Assembly (NCBI GenBank): GCA_037577475.1
Contig: CM075194.1
Location: 22,554,492 to 22,618,491 of the forward strand
DNA from: Chaunax sp. Z400
Taxonomy: Eukaryota; Chordata; Actinopteri; Lophiiformes; Chaunacidae
Direction of reading: 5' to 3'
DNA length: 64,000 nucleotides
The stretch's first letter is position 1. The number at the start of each line of letters is the position of its first letter. Made by a program: the position numbers and the translations under genes. This document shows positions 1-11,599 of the stretch, piece after piece. The notes under the pieces are model-generated. The model ran no database searches and was not told the DNA's origin. It saw nothing but the letters and a program-made list of their open reading frames with translations.

Positions 1-283
1 AGCTGTTTCAGTAGGACATTAAATACACCTCGGATTTTGTTGTCTTGGCCAGGTGTTTTCAATCATGCAGAGAAAAGTCTCACCAACACCATCATTAACT
101 CTGAAATGCACCAATGACTGTTATGGCTATGTTATGACTAAGTGATGGTTATTCATGATTTGACATGTTTTGGTTGTGGGTGCTTAAAAGTCATTTCAGT
201 GAATCACATGCTTGTTTCTTTCAGTAGATCCCGGCTAGTGAATAGAAAGTAAAGGGTTTTTATGGGTTTCTATTGTTGCTCAG
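1..283 (-). mobile_element. Tc1-like DNA transposon, terminal part, cut by window edge
   Basis: Bases 1-283 closely match 45560-45841, the terminal part of a fuller Tc1-like element in this window whose transposase reads on the minus strand. Both end in GTTGCTCAG followed by TA, the expected Tc1/mariner target dinucleotide (here 275-283, then TA at 284-285). The rest of the element lies left of the window. No open transposase segment remains in this piece. Confidence 0.8.
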
Positions 284-289
284 TAAATG

Positions 290-1163
290 TCTCTTCATCT
301 GTGTGGATTCTCATGTGCCTTGACAAATGATTATTCTGTCTGAAATGTTTCCCACGTTTTACAGATATATGTCTTTTCATTTGTGTGGATTCTCATGTGG
401 ACTGTCAAATTACTATTCCGTCTGAAATGTTTCCCAAGTTTTACAACTGTAAGGCTTCTCACCTGTGTGGATTCTCATGTGGACTGTCAAATTACCAGCA
501 TGTCTGAAATGTTTCCCACATATTTTACAACAATAAGGCTTCTCATCTGTGTGGATTCTCATGTGGTCTGTCAATTGACTGGTGTGTCTGAAATGTTTCC
601 CACAAGTTTCACAACTATAAGGCTTCTCACCTGTGTGGATTCTCATGTGGGTTTTCAAGTTTCCTTTTGTGGTGAAATCTTTGTCACATGTTGTGCAAAC
701 ATATGACCTCTTACTTCTGTTCTTTTTACAGTGGGATTGAAATTTGGGCTGAAATTCAACATCATCTCCACGTTTCACTTCTCTTATCATGGCTTGCAGA
801 TACATTAGAGCAGTTAGGGAGCAGCAGCAGGTCACTGTTTGCTGCTCCTACCACAGAGATTATAACTGGCATGTTGACTACAGACTCTTCCTGAGCTGCA
901 CTTTCATCAGGTTTCATGTACAGAGTCTGATCTTCACTGGTCATTTTCCTCATCAGTAGGAGTCAACATAAAGGTATCAGTCTCCTGCTTCAGTACAAGC
1001 TGCTCTCCCTCCTGACTGGTGCAGAGTTCCTCCTGTTCCTCTTTCACCTGTGGAGGCTCTGGGTCCTCTTGGTCCATACTGGAGTTCATCTCCTGGTTAC
1101 TGAGCTGCTGGTCAGCCGGAACCTCCTCCTCCTCCTCCTTACAGACATGTCGCTGTGGGCGGT
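290..1163 (-). pseudogene. C2H2 zinc-finger gene, frame-broken (3' exon)
   Basis: On the minus strand a splice acceptor (ctgtccctccag, ending at 1164) opens an exon encoding an acidic Glu/Gln-rich leader (CKEEEEEVPADQQLSNQEMN, then KEEQEELCTSQEGEQLVLKQ). This leader is typical of the large teleost zinc-finger families. C2H2 fingers follow with the C-x2-C-x12-H-x3-H pattern and TGEKPY-type linkers. Three fingers are intact (about 480-700). A fourth loses the frame at about 415-430, and at least two more degenerate finger units run on to about 290. The leader frame stops at 934-936 where a small deletion shifts it, and it shifts again at about 780-810. The usual first coding exon was not seen upstream. 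These proteins normally bind DNA in the nucleus. With three or more frameshifts this copy is probably a pseudogene; sequencing error is the alternative. Confidence 0.78.
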
Positions 1164-1490
1164 CTGGAGGGACAGAGAACAAGGAAGGAAGAAAGGAAGG
1201 AAGATCGTGTGGAAACCTTTCAAAATACTATTCGGCAACAAATCCAATCACAAATCCAATCACTCTTAGACCAGTTATTGGAAAAAACATTCCAAGACAA
1301 CTCTGAAGATGTAAATAGGGCAGTAAAAAACCTAAATGATATATATAACTTTTCAGCCTCCTTATCAAACATAAAAGTATTTAATAGAAACACCAAATAT
1401 TGACAACGATGACGTTCAAAATGAAGGAGTACATACACATATATAATTCTGAAATATCATTCTGTGTTTTATTTTTATTATACAACCCCG

Positions 1491-2022
1491 TTTCAAAATA
1501 AATTGGGATGTTGTGTAAAATTTAAATAGAACCAGAATGTGATGATTTGTAAAACATTGAAGCCCCATATTTAATTGAAAATAGCACAGAGACAACATGT
1601 TAAATGTTGAAAAGGAGAAATTTCATTGTTTTTTTAAATTATACGCCCATTTTGAATTTGATGCCAGCAACACATTTCAAAAAAGTTGGGACAGTGGACT
1701 GAGAGAGACTGGAAAAGTTGTAAAATGCTAAAAGAAAACAGTCCTGGTGGAACATCTCAAAATGAACTGGCAACAGGTTAGTAACATGATTGGGTATAAA
1801 AAGAGCATCACAGAAAGGCTGAGTCTTTCTGAGGTAAAGATGGGGAGGGGTTTACCACTCTGTGAAAGACTGCACTGGAAAATAGAGCAGCAATTCAAGA
1901 ATAATGTTTCTAAAATGTAAAATTGCAAAGAATATGTGGATTTCATCGTCTGCAGTAACAATATCATTAAAAGATTCAGAGAATCTGAACAAATCTCTGT
2001 AAACAAGGGACAAGGCTGAAAA
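1491..2022 (+). mobile_element. Degenerate DNA-transposon-like repeat (terminal 'tacaacccc' type)
   Basis: The segment opens with tacaaccccg..., followed by 'ttgggatgttgtgtaaaa'. Later it contains 'atgccagcaacacatttc' and 'agttgggacag', a combination I recognise from a very common teleost interspersed element. The inner part (about 1765-2010) resembles the leader of the transposase region, but no long frame is open. The same terminus begins the element at 49602. The right end is missing. The superfamily is not assigned. Confidence 0.6.
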
Positions 2023-2589
2023 CCAATATTATTAATATTAAACTACCTTTCTTGTTATTACATCTTTTTTCCAACATTTCAATACCATCAATCTTTAAAG
2101 AAGGTAGTACTCAATGAGTAATGCACACTGCTCTGTAACATTCTGAGTAATGGAACAGGAATTGCTTTATATATCTGTACATTTTCTTTACTTGATGTAG
2201 CAATACCGAATTTGTCGATGAACTCGTCAAAGGATAACAAAAGTCCAGTTGAATCCAGTAAGTAGTGTACTAATGTTACATCATTTTCAAATCATTCAGC
2301 TTTAAAAATGTATCTTCTATTAATGGTTATAACCCTGTTGTTCCACAATACAGAGTTGTGAGGAGAGAAATTGTGGGTAAATAAAATGTTGCCACAGTGC
2401 AATGCTTGTTTGTGAAAATTACACAGTTTAAAAGGAATTTTGGACAATTCAAAGTCGCATTTCAGCAAGAAGCCAATTTCTCCAGTTTTTCAAATATTTT
2501 ATTTGGGATATGGTACCATATAGATTGAGGATGAGAAAGACATTTGAATCTAAAAAGCAGCAATCACAGACTCAAACTCCATGGCTTTT
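2023..2589. other. Non-coding interval, nothing recognised
   Basis: AT-rich sequence without convincing exons, repeats or RNA genes. Short frames here have neither splice sites nor family resemblance. Confidence 0.5.
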
Positions 2590-3240
2590 AATCCCCCATT
2601 GACATAGTTGACAAATTGTGATTTGCATATATGGGGGCAGCCAGGACAGCCTGCAGACCCAAATAAGAGGGGCAGTGACCTGGCCACTGCTGCTGGCCTG
2701 CCAACCTAAGAGTGTTGAGGATACGAAACACTCGGTGAAGCTTGTGGTTTTCACAGTTTTAACTGACATGTTATTTACATCCACATTTACCCAGAAGAAA
2801 TAATCCACCTACTTTTCTGTGCTACATTGTAGAAACATATCTAGTACAACTCTTCTCAGACATCAGTCGGGAGCAGTTGGAGACACTCACTCTTCCCTCG
2901 AAGAAATATTACAATGAGGGAACTGACAGGATGCTGCACATTCAAGAAAGTCTGGTCAAGTTTATTTAAATAGGCCATTATGACACACACTGTCTCAAAA
3001 AGACTCACAATGTGAAGTGTCAGAAAAAACACAAGCTTTTACAAAAATTGAAAAACAGCATGAAAAGAAAATGATGGTCCAAATTGGGAGAGGTCAAATC
3101 CATTATATATCCAAATATTTGGATGGTCAAATGATTAGTAATAGACTGAATCTGACGAAATGGGAAATTTACATAATATATATTAATTTGTTCATGATTT
3201 TGATAGACTGACTCAATAATGACTAAGTAGTCAGTCGGAA
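2590..3240. repeat. Decayed duplicate segment, copy 1
   Basis: This stretch shares ordered landmarks with copies at about 4880-5800 and 8240-9700. They are 'catccacatttacc', 'tttctgtgctacattgtaga', 'cttctcagacatcagtc', 'gggagcagttggag', 'tgctgcacattcaagaaagt' and 'cactgtctcaaaaagactc'. An acceptor-like run (cttctcag, near 2860) precedes about 35 open codons, but the frame is not kept in the copy at 8.5 kb, so no gene is called. Confidence 0.6.
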
Positions 3241-4114
3241 AGAAGCTATTTAAGTTGTCCCTGATAATTGCAATTCTTGTTAATTGCATATCTGGAAGTT
3301 CAATTTTCAAAATTTAACTAACTAAATAAATAAATATTAAAAGGCAACTCACATGGGAGATGTGTACAGAAGGTTTTGTGAAAAAATATGGAAAAGTTTT
3401 TGAGTTATTCCCTGGAATCTCTCATCTGAGACAAATACCACTGACAGAATGAACAGAAATTCAATATTTTAACCATGGAGACAAAACAAATAGAAATGGT
3501 TAAAGTTTCTTAATAGCAAAAGGTACAAGTTCAATGTTTGGTTTGCATTAATTATGACAACCTCAGTCAGGATTTTTTTTTTTTTTACCAAGTGTTCTTA
3601 TTGCTCTTTAGGCATGAAAAACAAGATTTGAACTTTAGTTTTTTTTTAATCCAGCTTTTTCAAAGAGATTTTTACATGTCCACTCAGGTGGACAGCATGC
3701 ATTTTTGGTTTCAACTGAAAAAATATGTATTTAACAAACAAATGAATAAAATGATATATAAAGATGTGAAAACTATAAAATAATATATGTTTATATAAAC
3801 AAAATGTGCATACATATCCAAAACACCATTTAGGAATACTCTCTATTTCACTCTCCTGTATAGAGCACATGGACTCCGGAAATAAATAATAATATGAGCC
3901 CAAATACTTGATTACTGAATTTTTATTTTTTTCTTTACCAAATCATGATTCCAAGTTTTAAATGCTGCATCTTGTTAAGATCCTGATCAGTAAAGGAAAG
4001 GTGTAGCATTTTATAATCCAATATCTTGTACAGCCTACACACACCACTGGCATAAAGTTAGACTGTCCGTTAGAGTCTCTGTTATAGTAACTGTTCTTAT
4101 ATTGAACTTTTAGG
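3241..4114. other. AT-rich non-coding interval
   Basis: AT-rich with poly-T/poly-A tracts (for example near 3572-3585 and 3640-3650). I see no gene and no diagnostic repeat. Confidence 0.5.
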
Positions 4115-4308
4115 AACTGAGGGTAGTGTGACACTAATAACAAGATCCTCACAGTGAACTCTTAAGAACTGAGGGTAGTGTGACACTAATAAAAAGATCC
4201 TCACAGTGAACTCTTAAGAACTGAGGGTAGTGTGACACTAATAACAAGATCCTCACAGTGAACTTTTAAGAACTGAGGGTAGTGTGACACTAATAACAAG
4301 ATCCTTCA
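4115..4308. repeat. 52-bp tandem repeat, about 4 copies
   Basis: The motif 'aactgagggtagtgtgac' recurs at 4115, 4167, 4219 and 4271, exactly 52 bases apart. Copies are nearly identical: one has aaaaag where the others have aacaag, and two spacer units read ctcttaag against cttttaag. The array sits in non-coding DNA. Confidence 0.95.
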
Positions 4309-4879
4309 TTAGAGAAGACTATCTTCTATGATAATTGGCAAAGCACCCAGGGCACAAAGCCACAAGACACTGCATGCAGATGTACTTGGTTCTTCGTGTG
4401 CATGCAGCATCATGGCATCTGTTTGCATTACATCAAAAAAGTTACTGCAGATGAAGTATTTTCAAGAACAACAGTAGCAGTAATAGTATGAATTGTAGTT
4501 GAAATATAGCCAGTGATGCATGATGTCCAATTTAGTAGACAGATGACTAATCGTAATTTCCTCCCAATATAAAATCAATACTTGGAAAATTTATGAATTA
4601 TATGATTCCTTAGTTGTTACTTGATGTCACCAACATTTTTATACCTGCAAGGGTTTCTTTCCATAGAAGGATTGGCAAGATATTGATAAGTGACTGGGTT
4701 TTTCTAACTGTCTGTCGGCCATCTTGGTTTTGAGAAATTTATCTTGGACTTACAACGGCTTGCCATTGAGTGGCAGTGTATGGGATGATGCAATAGCGTC
4801 CACTGTAGTGGCTGATGTGCAACTATGCCATCAAAACCCATGCATATACAAGAAAACAGCTTTTGAATAGCTGTCCACT

Positions 4880-5800
4880 GTAGTGACCTCTACCTGTGAA
4901 AGGGATAAAGTGTGTTTCCAGTAAAACAGCAGGTTTCTAGAAAGAGAGTTGCTGTACAAATAATCAATAAGGGCTGGACTCAATATTTGCACCACTAGGG
5001 TACACAAATAATCTTAGGATCATCTACACATCACACACACACACACAAACACAAGGACATTTGAGAATCATCTACTAGTATTGGTTTATCGTTGGTTTAT
5101 TTTGGATACCAACGCTGTGACCTCAGTGAAAAGGAGCGACTGAAACCTTCAGTGCATCTCTGTGTATAAACAAACTCTCTCACAAGTTGTCAAGTAAGTA
5201 CAGGAACGATGGTGATGGGTGAATAATTACAGTTGAAAACAGGACACTGCTAATGTGGTTACTTCAATGAGGGGAATAAAAAAGGAAATATAAAATCTTT
5301 AATGATGTTAATGTGCATTATGACATAAAATACAAAATATGAGAGTAGAGCAATGCATGAATAAACAGCCTCAGGATCACCTCTCAATCATCACTTCTGA
5401 CCTTTTGAAGGTGTGTGCCTGTATTTTATTATATTGTCATTATAAATTATTATTATTACAGGCCAAGTTACAGTTTTTATTAGTCTTTTCCAATAATTAC
5501 AGTGTCAGTCTCAGTGGTTTGCTATCAAAGGGACACTACCTGTCCCTGGAACATGTGAGCTTCACGCTTTTGACTGACTTGTCATTGTGGAAGGTTACAT
5601 CCACATTTACCAGGAAGAAATAAAGCATGCATTTCTGTGCTACACTGTAGAAACGCACCTTGGGTGGTCGGCTAATTAGCAACAGACTACATCTGAAAAA
5701 TGGGAAAATATATATTAAATTGTACTTTATTAGGATGGACTGACTCAATAATTACTAATAAATCCCTAAAAGCTACAAGTGTAAGGTAGTGGACACTAGG
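4880..5800. repeat. Decayed duplicate segment, copy 2
   Basis: This copy contains 'cagcaggtttctagaaag' (about 4928), 'gtggttacttcaat' (about 5256), 'cagtctcagtggttt' (about 5505), 'catccacatttacc' (about 5598), 'tttctgtgctacactgtaga' (about 5632) and 'ttattaggatggactgact' (about 5729). These are shared with copies at 2.6-3.2 kb and 8.2-9.7 kb, and partly with the 5' flank of the IRG gene at 13.77-14.0 kb. No coding frame survives. Confidence 0.65.
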
Positions 5801-5804
5801 GTCC

Positions 5805-5950
5805 ATTACTGTGCAGGGTTGAGAGGGGTCTGGACATTGGGCGAGAGGTGGCCCTTACAAGGATGCTTTACTTTAAACTGATGGGTTTTCTAGACTGGTA
5901 CTCCCCTCACACAGCCATAAAACAAAGGGTGATTAAAACTACTAAACAAG
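5805..5950. repeat. Repeat pair member (with 10512-10612) plus SINE-tail remnant
   Basis: 'gtgcagggttgagaggggtc' and 'attgggcgagaggtgg' look like the tail of the SINE seen at 18960-19281. The next roughly 100 bases (cccttacaaggatgctttac ... gggttttctagactggtact ... cataaaacaaagg) recur almost unchanged at 10512-10612. Confidence 0.7.
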
Positions 5951-6399
5951 CAACCAAAGCGCCTCAGCTGAAGAACGCTGCGCCTCCAAAGCACTACCAG
6001 CTGGTGCACCTGGCATTTTCAGCTGGGAAAATGCTTTGGTGGACACAGGCCCTTATTCCAGCAGTACCTGTCCCATCTCTCAATGGATCATCACCAACAT
6101 TTAAACACCTCTAGGATATGCTGAGTCCATCTTTGGTGAAAATTTGTTTTTAGTTTTAATTAGTTTTTCAACATTATCTTGAACAACTGAAGAAAATGGG
6201 GACTTGTTTTAAAGGATAATAATAGCTGAGGAATGTAAGAAATACAAGTTTCCAGTGGCTGCTACTTTCAAACTATTTAAAAAGACATTACTTTCTTCTC
6301 CATTTGCTGCTTTTGTGGTTGATTTCTTGTTATGAACGCATCTTTAAATCCCCCGAGGTAGGTCACACATGAATAATTACTACAACGTCACACCCATTC

Positions 6400-6545
6400 T
6401 GCAATGCCGGGGCACTTCATTCATACAGAGTTCCTGTTTCGGCGCTGTTACTACCTTCCAAGGTGTCACAGAGGCATCGCACAGGTGCAACAAACTGACA
6501 CCCCATTATGCTTTCATTGCATTCAGACAAATGCCAAGGCAGTAG
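6400..6545. repeat. Interspersed repeat fragment (shared with 22550-22730)
   Basis: 'caacaaactgacaccccatt' and 'attcagacaaatg' also occur near 22630-22670 in the same order. This suggests two decayed copies of one short non-autonomous element. No protein is encoded. Confidence 0.5.
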
Positions 6546-6734
6546 TTGGTGGCATAACTTTTCAAAACAAACACCACAGAATACGATCACAATGGAGGAG
6601 CATTAATAAATTCAACAGTCTGCAGCACAAACTAAACCAGACAGTCCAACGTTGTAATTTTGTTCTGGCCATAATAGGCTGTTTGCGGTCTGTGTACGCG
6701 ACAAATGCTGTCAGGAACCGTAATAGGCATTTTC

Positions 6735-7751
6735 ATTGTATTTATTTAATTATTCTCTCCTGGATTACTGACGACCTGACAGGCAGACCACAGTTTTTTC
6801 GACTGGGCAGTGTTCTGACTGAGATGGTGGAGAGTAGTACAGGAGCACCACAGGGGACTATTCTGTCTCCTTTCCTCTTCACCTTGTACACCACAGACTT
6901 TCAATACAACACCATGTTGTGCCACCTGCTGATGTTTTCGGACGACTCTGCAGTGGTGGGGCGTATGAAGGATGGACAGGAGGACGAGTGCAGAGCAGTG
7001 GTTGACAATTTTGTGGAGTGGTCTGGAAAAACTCACCTGCTGCTTAATGTGGCTAAGACCAGGGAGATGGTGATTGACTTCAGAAGGAACAGGACAACCA
7101 CACAACCACTGCGCATTCTGGGGGAGAATGTCACGGTAATTGAGGATTACAAATACCTGGGTGTGCACCTCGACAACAGACTGAACTGGAGGATCAACAC
7201 CGAGGCTGTGTACAGGAAACGGATGGGCAGACTATTTCCTGAGGAAGCTGAGATCCTTCAACGTGTGCAGCAAGATGCTGCAGATCTTCTACCAGTCTGT
7301 TGTCACCACTCTTCTTTGCTGCAGTGTGCTGGGGGAGGAGCATCGGAGCCGGAGACACCAACAGACTTAATGAACTGATTACGAAGGCCGGCTCCGTTAT
7401 TGGCTGCAAACTGGACACCTTTGAGGAGGTGGAGGAGAGGAGGACATTGGATAAACTGTTATCCATCATGGATAATCCTGAGCATCCTCCCCACCCCCTT
7501 GTGGACAGACTCACAAGGAGCGTTTCAGGAAATCTGTCCTGCCTGAGGCAATAACCCTGTACAGTAACTCACTCCACTCTGACAGATGATCCACTTTGCA
7601 ACATAAATTATTTTGTACATGTTTTTGCACTATGTATCAATCTACCTCATTGCTACTTGTTATCTTAACATGCAACTTGCAAACTGTCTCTGTATTTAGC
7701 TCACTTTACACTATTTTATGTTTATATTCTCGGTTTATATTTATATTTAGT

Positions 7752-7838
<87 letters not shown>

Positions 7839-7900
7839 CAACCTGCTGCTGTAACAAGGGAATTTCCCAAAGTGGGATCAAGAAAGTATATCTAAGTCTA
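6735..7900 (+). mobile_element. 5'-truncated L2-like LINE (reverse transcriptase 3' part)
   Basis: A frame open to 7378 encodes the later part of a non-LTR reverse transcriptase. It reads LTGRPQFFRLGS, then the GAPQGTILSPFLFTLY block, then a catalytic FSDDSAVV box (Asp-Asp kept, the preceding residue Ser rather than Ala), then NVAKTREMVIDFRR and YKYLGVHLDNRLNW. The frame shifts at about 7230; the C-terminal tail (GDTNRLNELITKAGSVIGCK) continues in another frame to a stop at 7552. The 3' UTR carries the (GT)n tract and ends in the typical 'gggatcaagaaagtat' tail near 7890. Upstream of about 6735 the frame has no LINE resemblance, so the copy is 5'-truncated and inactive. I judge it L2/CR1-like; the exact clade is uncertain. 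Confidence 0.85.
7752..7836. repeat. (GT)n microsatellite
   Basis: About 42 uninterrupted GT units inside the LINE 3' UTR. Confidence 0.98.
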
Positions 7901-8239
7901 AGTAGGATTAAACAAAAACTACTGGATAGATTTTCATGACACTTGTTTTGGCGTGTTGCAAAGAAACCAAATACATTTTGGAGTAGATCCTGATAAAGGG
8001 GCAGAATCAGGATTTTTTAAAATTCTTTTGAACATCACCAGATGGGCTTTTTGACTGCTTTTGTCAATTACACATAATCAACTTGATAGATTACCATGAA
8101 ACTGTGTGGAAGAGTGGATTATATACCAAAAAAGGAGCCATCAAATTTAGAGAAGACCCAGATAAGATAGACTAACAGACTAACAAACAGAAACAGGGGA
8201 AAACATAACCTATTCAGGTGAGGAAATAAATCCCTCAGG

Positions 8240-9700
8240 GTTGTTAGGCAGTGGACACTGTTGAAGTGTAATTCACTCAGCAGCCTACAGGGAAAGTGAA
8301 AACCTGAAGCTCTCAGTGTTTCCTGTAAATCAGCTGGTTTCTAGAAAGTGAACTGCTACAACAACACAAATAACTACAAATAGCCAACAGGTCGTCTGTC
8401 ACTTTGGGTGTGGTTTGGTTTGCTATCATTTACCATGTAAGAAATAATCCACATTTCTGTGCTACATTGTAGAAACATGTCTGTTAAATCTCTTCTCAGA
8501 TATCAGTCAGGAGCAGTTGGAGTCACTCTCACTGTTCTGCAGAAGAAGTATTACAATGAAGAAGGGTGCTGCACATTCAAGAAAGTCAGGTGTAGTTAAT
8601 TTGAATATATCATTATAATACACACTGTTAGGGTTTAAGTTCAGTTTCTTGGACCCAGAAACAGACTTAGAAACCAGTAACGTGGTAAGTGCAAACTTTT
8701 TTATATTAATGTGGCTGGGGAGGTGGGAGAGGCAGGTCGCGGCAGAGTGGATCAGAACCACGACTGAGTCCGAGCTGATCCTCAGAGGACGCTGCTAAGG
8801 AGAGCAGCAGACAGCAGGGGAACTAGAGGCTCGGCGTGGGTCTCCAGGTAACTTGCAGTACAATCTGGTGATGAGTGGAGTGACAGCCGCGGTATTTATA
8901 CTGCCGGTGATGAGGTGATGAGCTTCAGGAGTGGAGAGGAGTCGAGCCGAGCCACTGAGTCCACACCCCTGTATGCCTACACACATGCAAGCACATAGGA
9001 GAGTGATGAATGTAATGAATAAATGAATAACAGTCACTGGTGGTCCATGACACACTGTCTCAAAAAGACTCGCAGCATGAAGAGTGATAGATCATTTTAA
9101 TTTAAGATCATTTTAGTTCTTCTTGCTACATGCCCAATCCATTTAACATCAAAACCTGCCCAGTAGCTTTTGCACAATAGATGGAAATGTTGAAAAAAAG
9201 CCCTATGCAATGTTGAAGAAAGTGAAACCAAATTCCTGACTCCACCCCTTTTTCTGTATCCACTGCAAAATTTAATAGATTCTTCCTTGTCATATGTCTA
9301 ACTATACTAATAAGTTTAATCAAAATCTGTCGAGTAGTTTGTGTAATCCTGCTAAAACACATATATTAACATGTCACTCATTTATTGCTGATTGTTCAGC
9401 ATACTCTTATGTGAATGTGGTTACTTCAATAAAGGGAATAAACACAAAAGAAGAAAACAAGACAATATAACATCATTAATGATATTAATGTGTACTAAGG
9501 CCCAAAATACAAGAGAAAAGCAATACATGAATTAACAGCTGATGAATAGAAGAGGAGAATACAGCTCTCAAATGTAAGGGAGCCTTATCAAGGAGCAGCT
9601 TAGCTTAGAAAGGCTCACAACTGTTTCTTACTCTGAGTTTTCATTACTCTTTTCTAGTATTTACAGAATCAGTCTCAGTGGTTGACGGCACACACACAAG
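8240..9700. repeat. Decayed duplicate segment, copy 3
   Basis: Landmarks: 'ggcagtggacactgttgaag' (about 8249, also near 13812 upstream of the IRG gene), 'ctggtttctagaaagtgaac' (about 8334), 'tttctgtgctacattgtaga' (about 8453), 'tgctgcacattcaagaaagt' (about 8567), 'cactgtctcaaaaagactc' (about 9053), 'gtggttacttcaat' (about 9417) and 'cagtctcagtggttg' (about 9670). It is split by the insertion at 8629-9049. Confidence 0.65.
8629..9049. mobile_element. 421-bp insertion flanked by a 9-bp direct repeat
   Basis: The 9-mer acacactgt occurs at 8620-8628 and again at 9050-9058. The sequence outside it matches the uninterrupted site in copy 1 near 2985-3010, so 8629-9049 is an insertion. It is GC-richer than its surroundings. 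On the minus strand it carries a TATA-like box (gcagtataaataccgc, near 8888-8903). Read as starting TG and ending CA with a little flank, it resembles a solo LTR, but a 9-bp duplication is not usual for LTR elements. No terminal inverted repeat was seen. Confidence 0.6.
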
Positions 9701-10500
9701 CTACACCAGTATTTTTCTGACCACTAACCTGAAGATCATTTATATGCTTTGCCAAATACAAAAGTCTGTTTGTAAGGATTTTCATAGACTCAATGCACAT
9801 CTGTTTCACAAGGAAAAAGAGAAACTGAATTCATGGCATTCCTGGATAAGACAAGTCATACTTTACTATTACCTAGAATGGGCAATGGCTGAGTTCCCAT
9901 GCAGTCTAGATGTGACTTCTCACACAGCTGGCCAGGGCTCTCATTGCAATAGAAACTAGAAGGGACCTCACAGAGCCTCATCCTTTAAGGCCAACTGTCC
10001 GCTCTACTATGAAATGCAAGCTCAACCACTATATCTGCAGATGTGTTTTCAAAAGTATTAGAAATATGTGAAAATATATTTGTACCTAGGTATACCTGAA
10101 GCCTCATCATATCAGCTGTGCATTTACTAAGCACTTATACATTTGAAATATTTTTCAAAATATACATCTTAAATCTTTAGACTGAAATAACATCATGAAC
10201 ATGGCAGTTTGTTAACAAAAATAGTTATTACAAGAAAATTATATATTCACAGGGAAGACATTTTTACTTGATTCAAATTAAGATTTAATATTTAAAAGTA
10301 ACTTTTTAAAACTTGTGTTTATTTGGGTAAAGCATACTAAGGGTGGCCACAACTTTAAACTCAGGTGTACTTGTTACCAGTGGAGTTAGTTTCACACAAT
10401 GTCCCACCAAATGGATTAGTAGGAATAATAAACCACTTTAGGGATAAAACATGCAATTAAGAACAAGAACCACCCTGTCAACTATTTACGTAACCCTACC
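9701..10500. other. Non-coding interval, nothing recognised
   Basis: AT-rich sequence with only short frames lacking splice context. No known repeat was recognised. Confidence 0.45.
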
Positions 10501-10511
10501 CGGTGCACCAG

Positions 10512-10612
10512 CTGTGGGCCCTTACAAGGATGCTTTACTTTAAACTGATGGGTTTTCTAGACTGGTACTCCCCTCACACAGCCATAAAACAAAGGATAAT
10601 TAAAACTGCTAA
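10512..10612. repeat. Repeat pair member (with 5845-5950)
   Basis: Near-identical to 5845-5950: 'gcccttacaaggatgcttta', 'ctgatgggttttctagactg' and 'cctcacacagccataaaac' occur in the same order and spacing. Confidence 0.75.
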
Positions 10613-10936
10613 AAAAAAATATAAAAACACAATCAACGGGAAATAAGATTTTTAAAAAAGGGGTTATTGATTAAAACCATAAAAGGCTGTATTAACCAAA
10701 ACAGAGCAAATCCGGGCTAAAACGCTATAAAACTTGTGTGAGGAATGAAAGAACACAATATAAACCAAGGCAAAGCAGCAGTGGCAATGAGGTCTGCTCT
10801 GCAAGGGACAAACATATGTTAATGATGGTAATTTCAGGTGGTTCATCCAGCATTAAAAAAAAAGAAAGGAAGCAAGAAGTACCTTTCTGTGTGCCACGCT
10901 TAGTTCGTGTAATCAACCCACGGTTCCAGCATGTGC

Positions 10937-10952
10937 CACACACACACACACA

Positions 10953-10987
<35 letters not shown>
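10937..10987. repeat. (CA)n microsatellite
   Basis: CA repeat of about 25 units with one CATA interruption. Confidence 0.95.
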
Positions 10988-11599
10988 TGTAGGGTGAGGG
11001 TAGGTCAGTCGACCCCCACCTCACCATGTCCTGCGACTTCAGCCCTGGTTTCGCCTTGCTTGAATGATCAAACATGGTCATTCCCGTGGAACAACAATCT
11101 GCTCGCCATTGTGGAGTTACAACCCCACAATTCACCTAAAGATAACGCCCGTAATCACAACTTGGGGTCTGTATCCACACAACATTTGCCCTCCCTTAAC
11201 ATAGGGACAACTGGTCTCACCCCCCCTGACCCCTTGCTGAGTACCAGAGACACACCAGGGTATCAGCCTGTAACTCAAGAGACCATGAGACTGCTTTCTG
11301 CTCCAAATTACAGGATCCAAAATCCTGCATGGTTTCAGAATCTGGAAATCAATGAATCAATAAAAATTTGACAATCCAACCAACCTTCCATGCATAAATG
11401 TTCACCATCCCTCCTGCCTCTTCTCCTCTTCCTCTCATCACGGAAGCAAGAGAAGAAATGTGTTCATGACTGTGCAAGCATGATTTCTGAAAAACTGAAC
11501 TCTGCAACATTTTCCAATGGATCATTTCTGATGTTCTCTTTATTATTGTGTGTTTGACTCCTTTTTGTAATATGTTTCTTGTTTTGAATTTAATAAGCA

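Noticed and set aside
383..706. 107-residue plus-strand frame
   Set aside because: It is the antisense shadow of the zinc-finger array, whose repeats keep several frames open.
7596..7939. Cys-Val repeat proteins
   Set aside because: They are translations of the (GT)n tract in the LINE 3' UTR.
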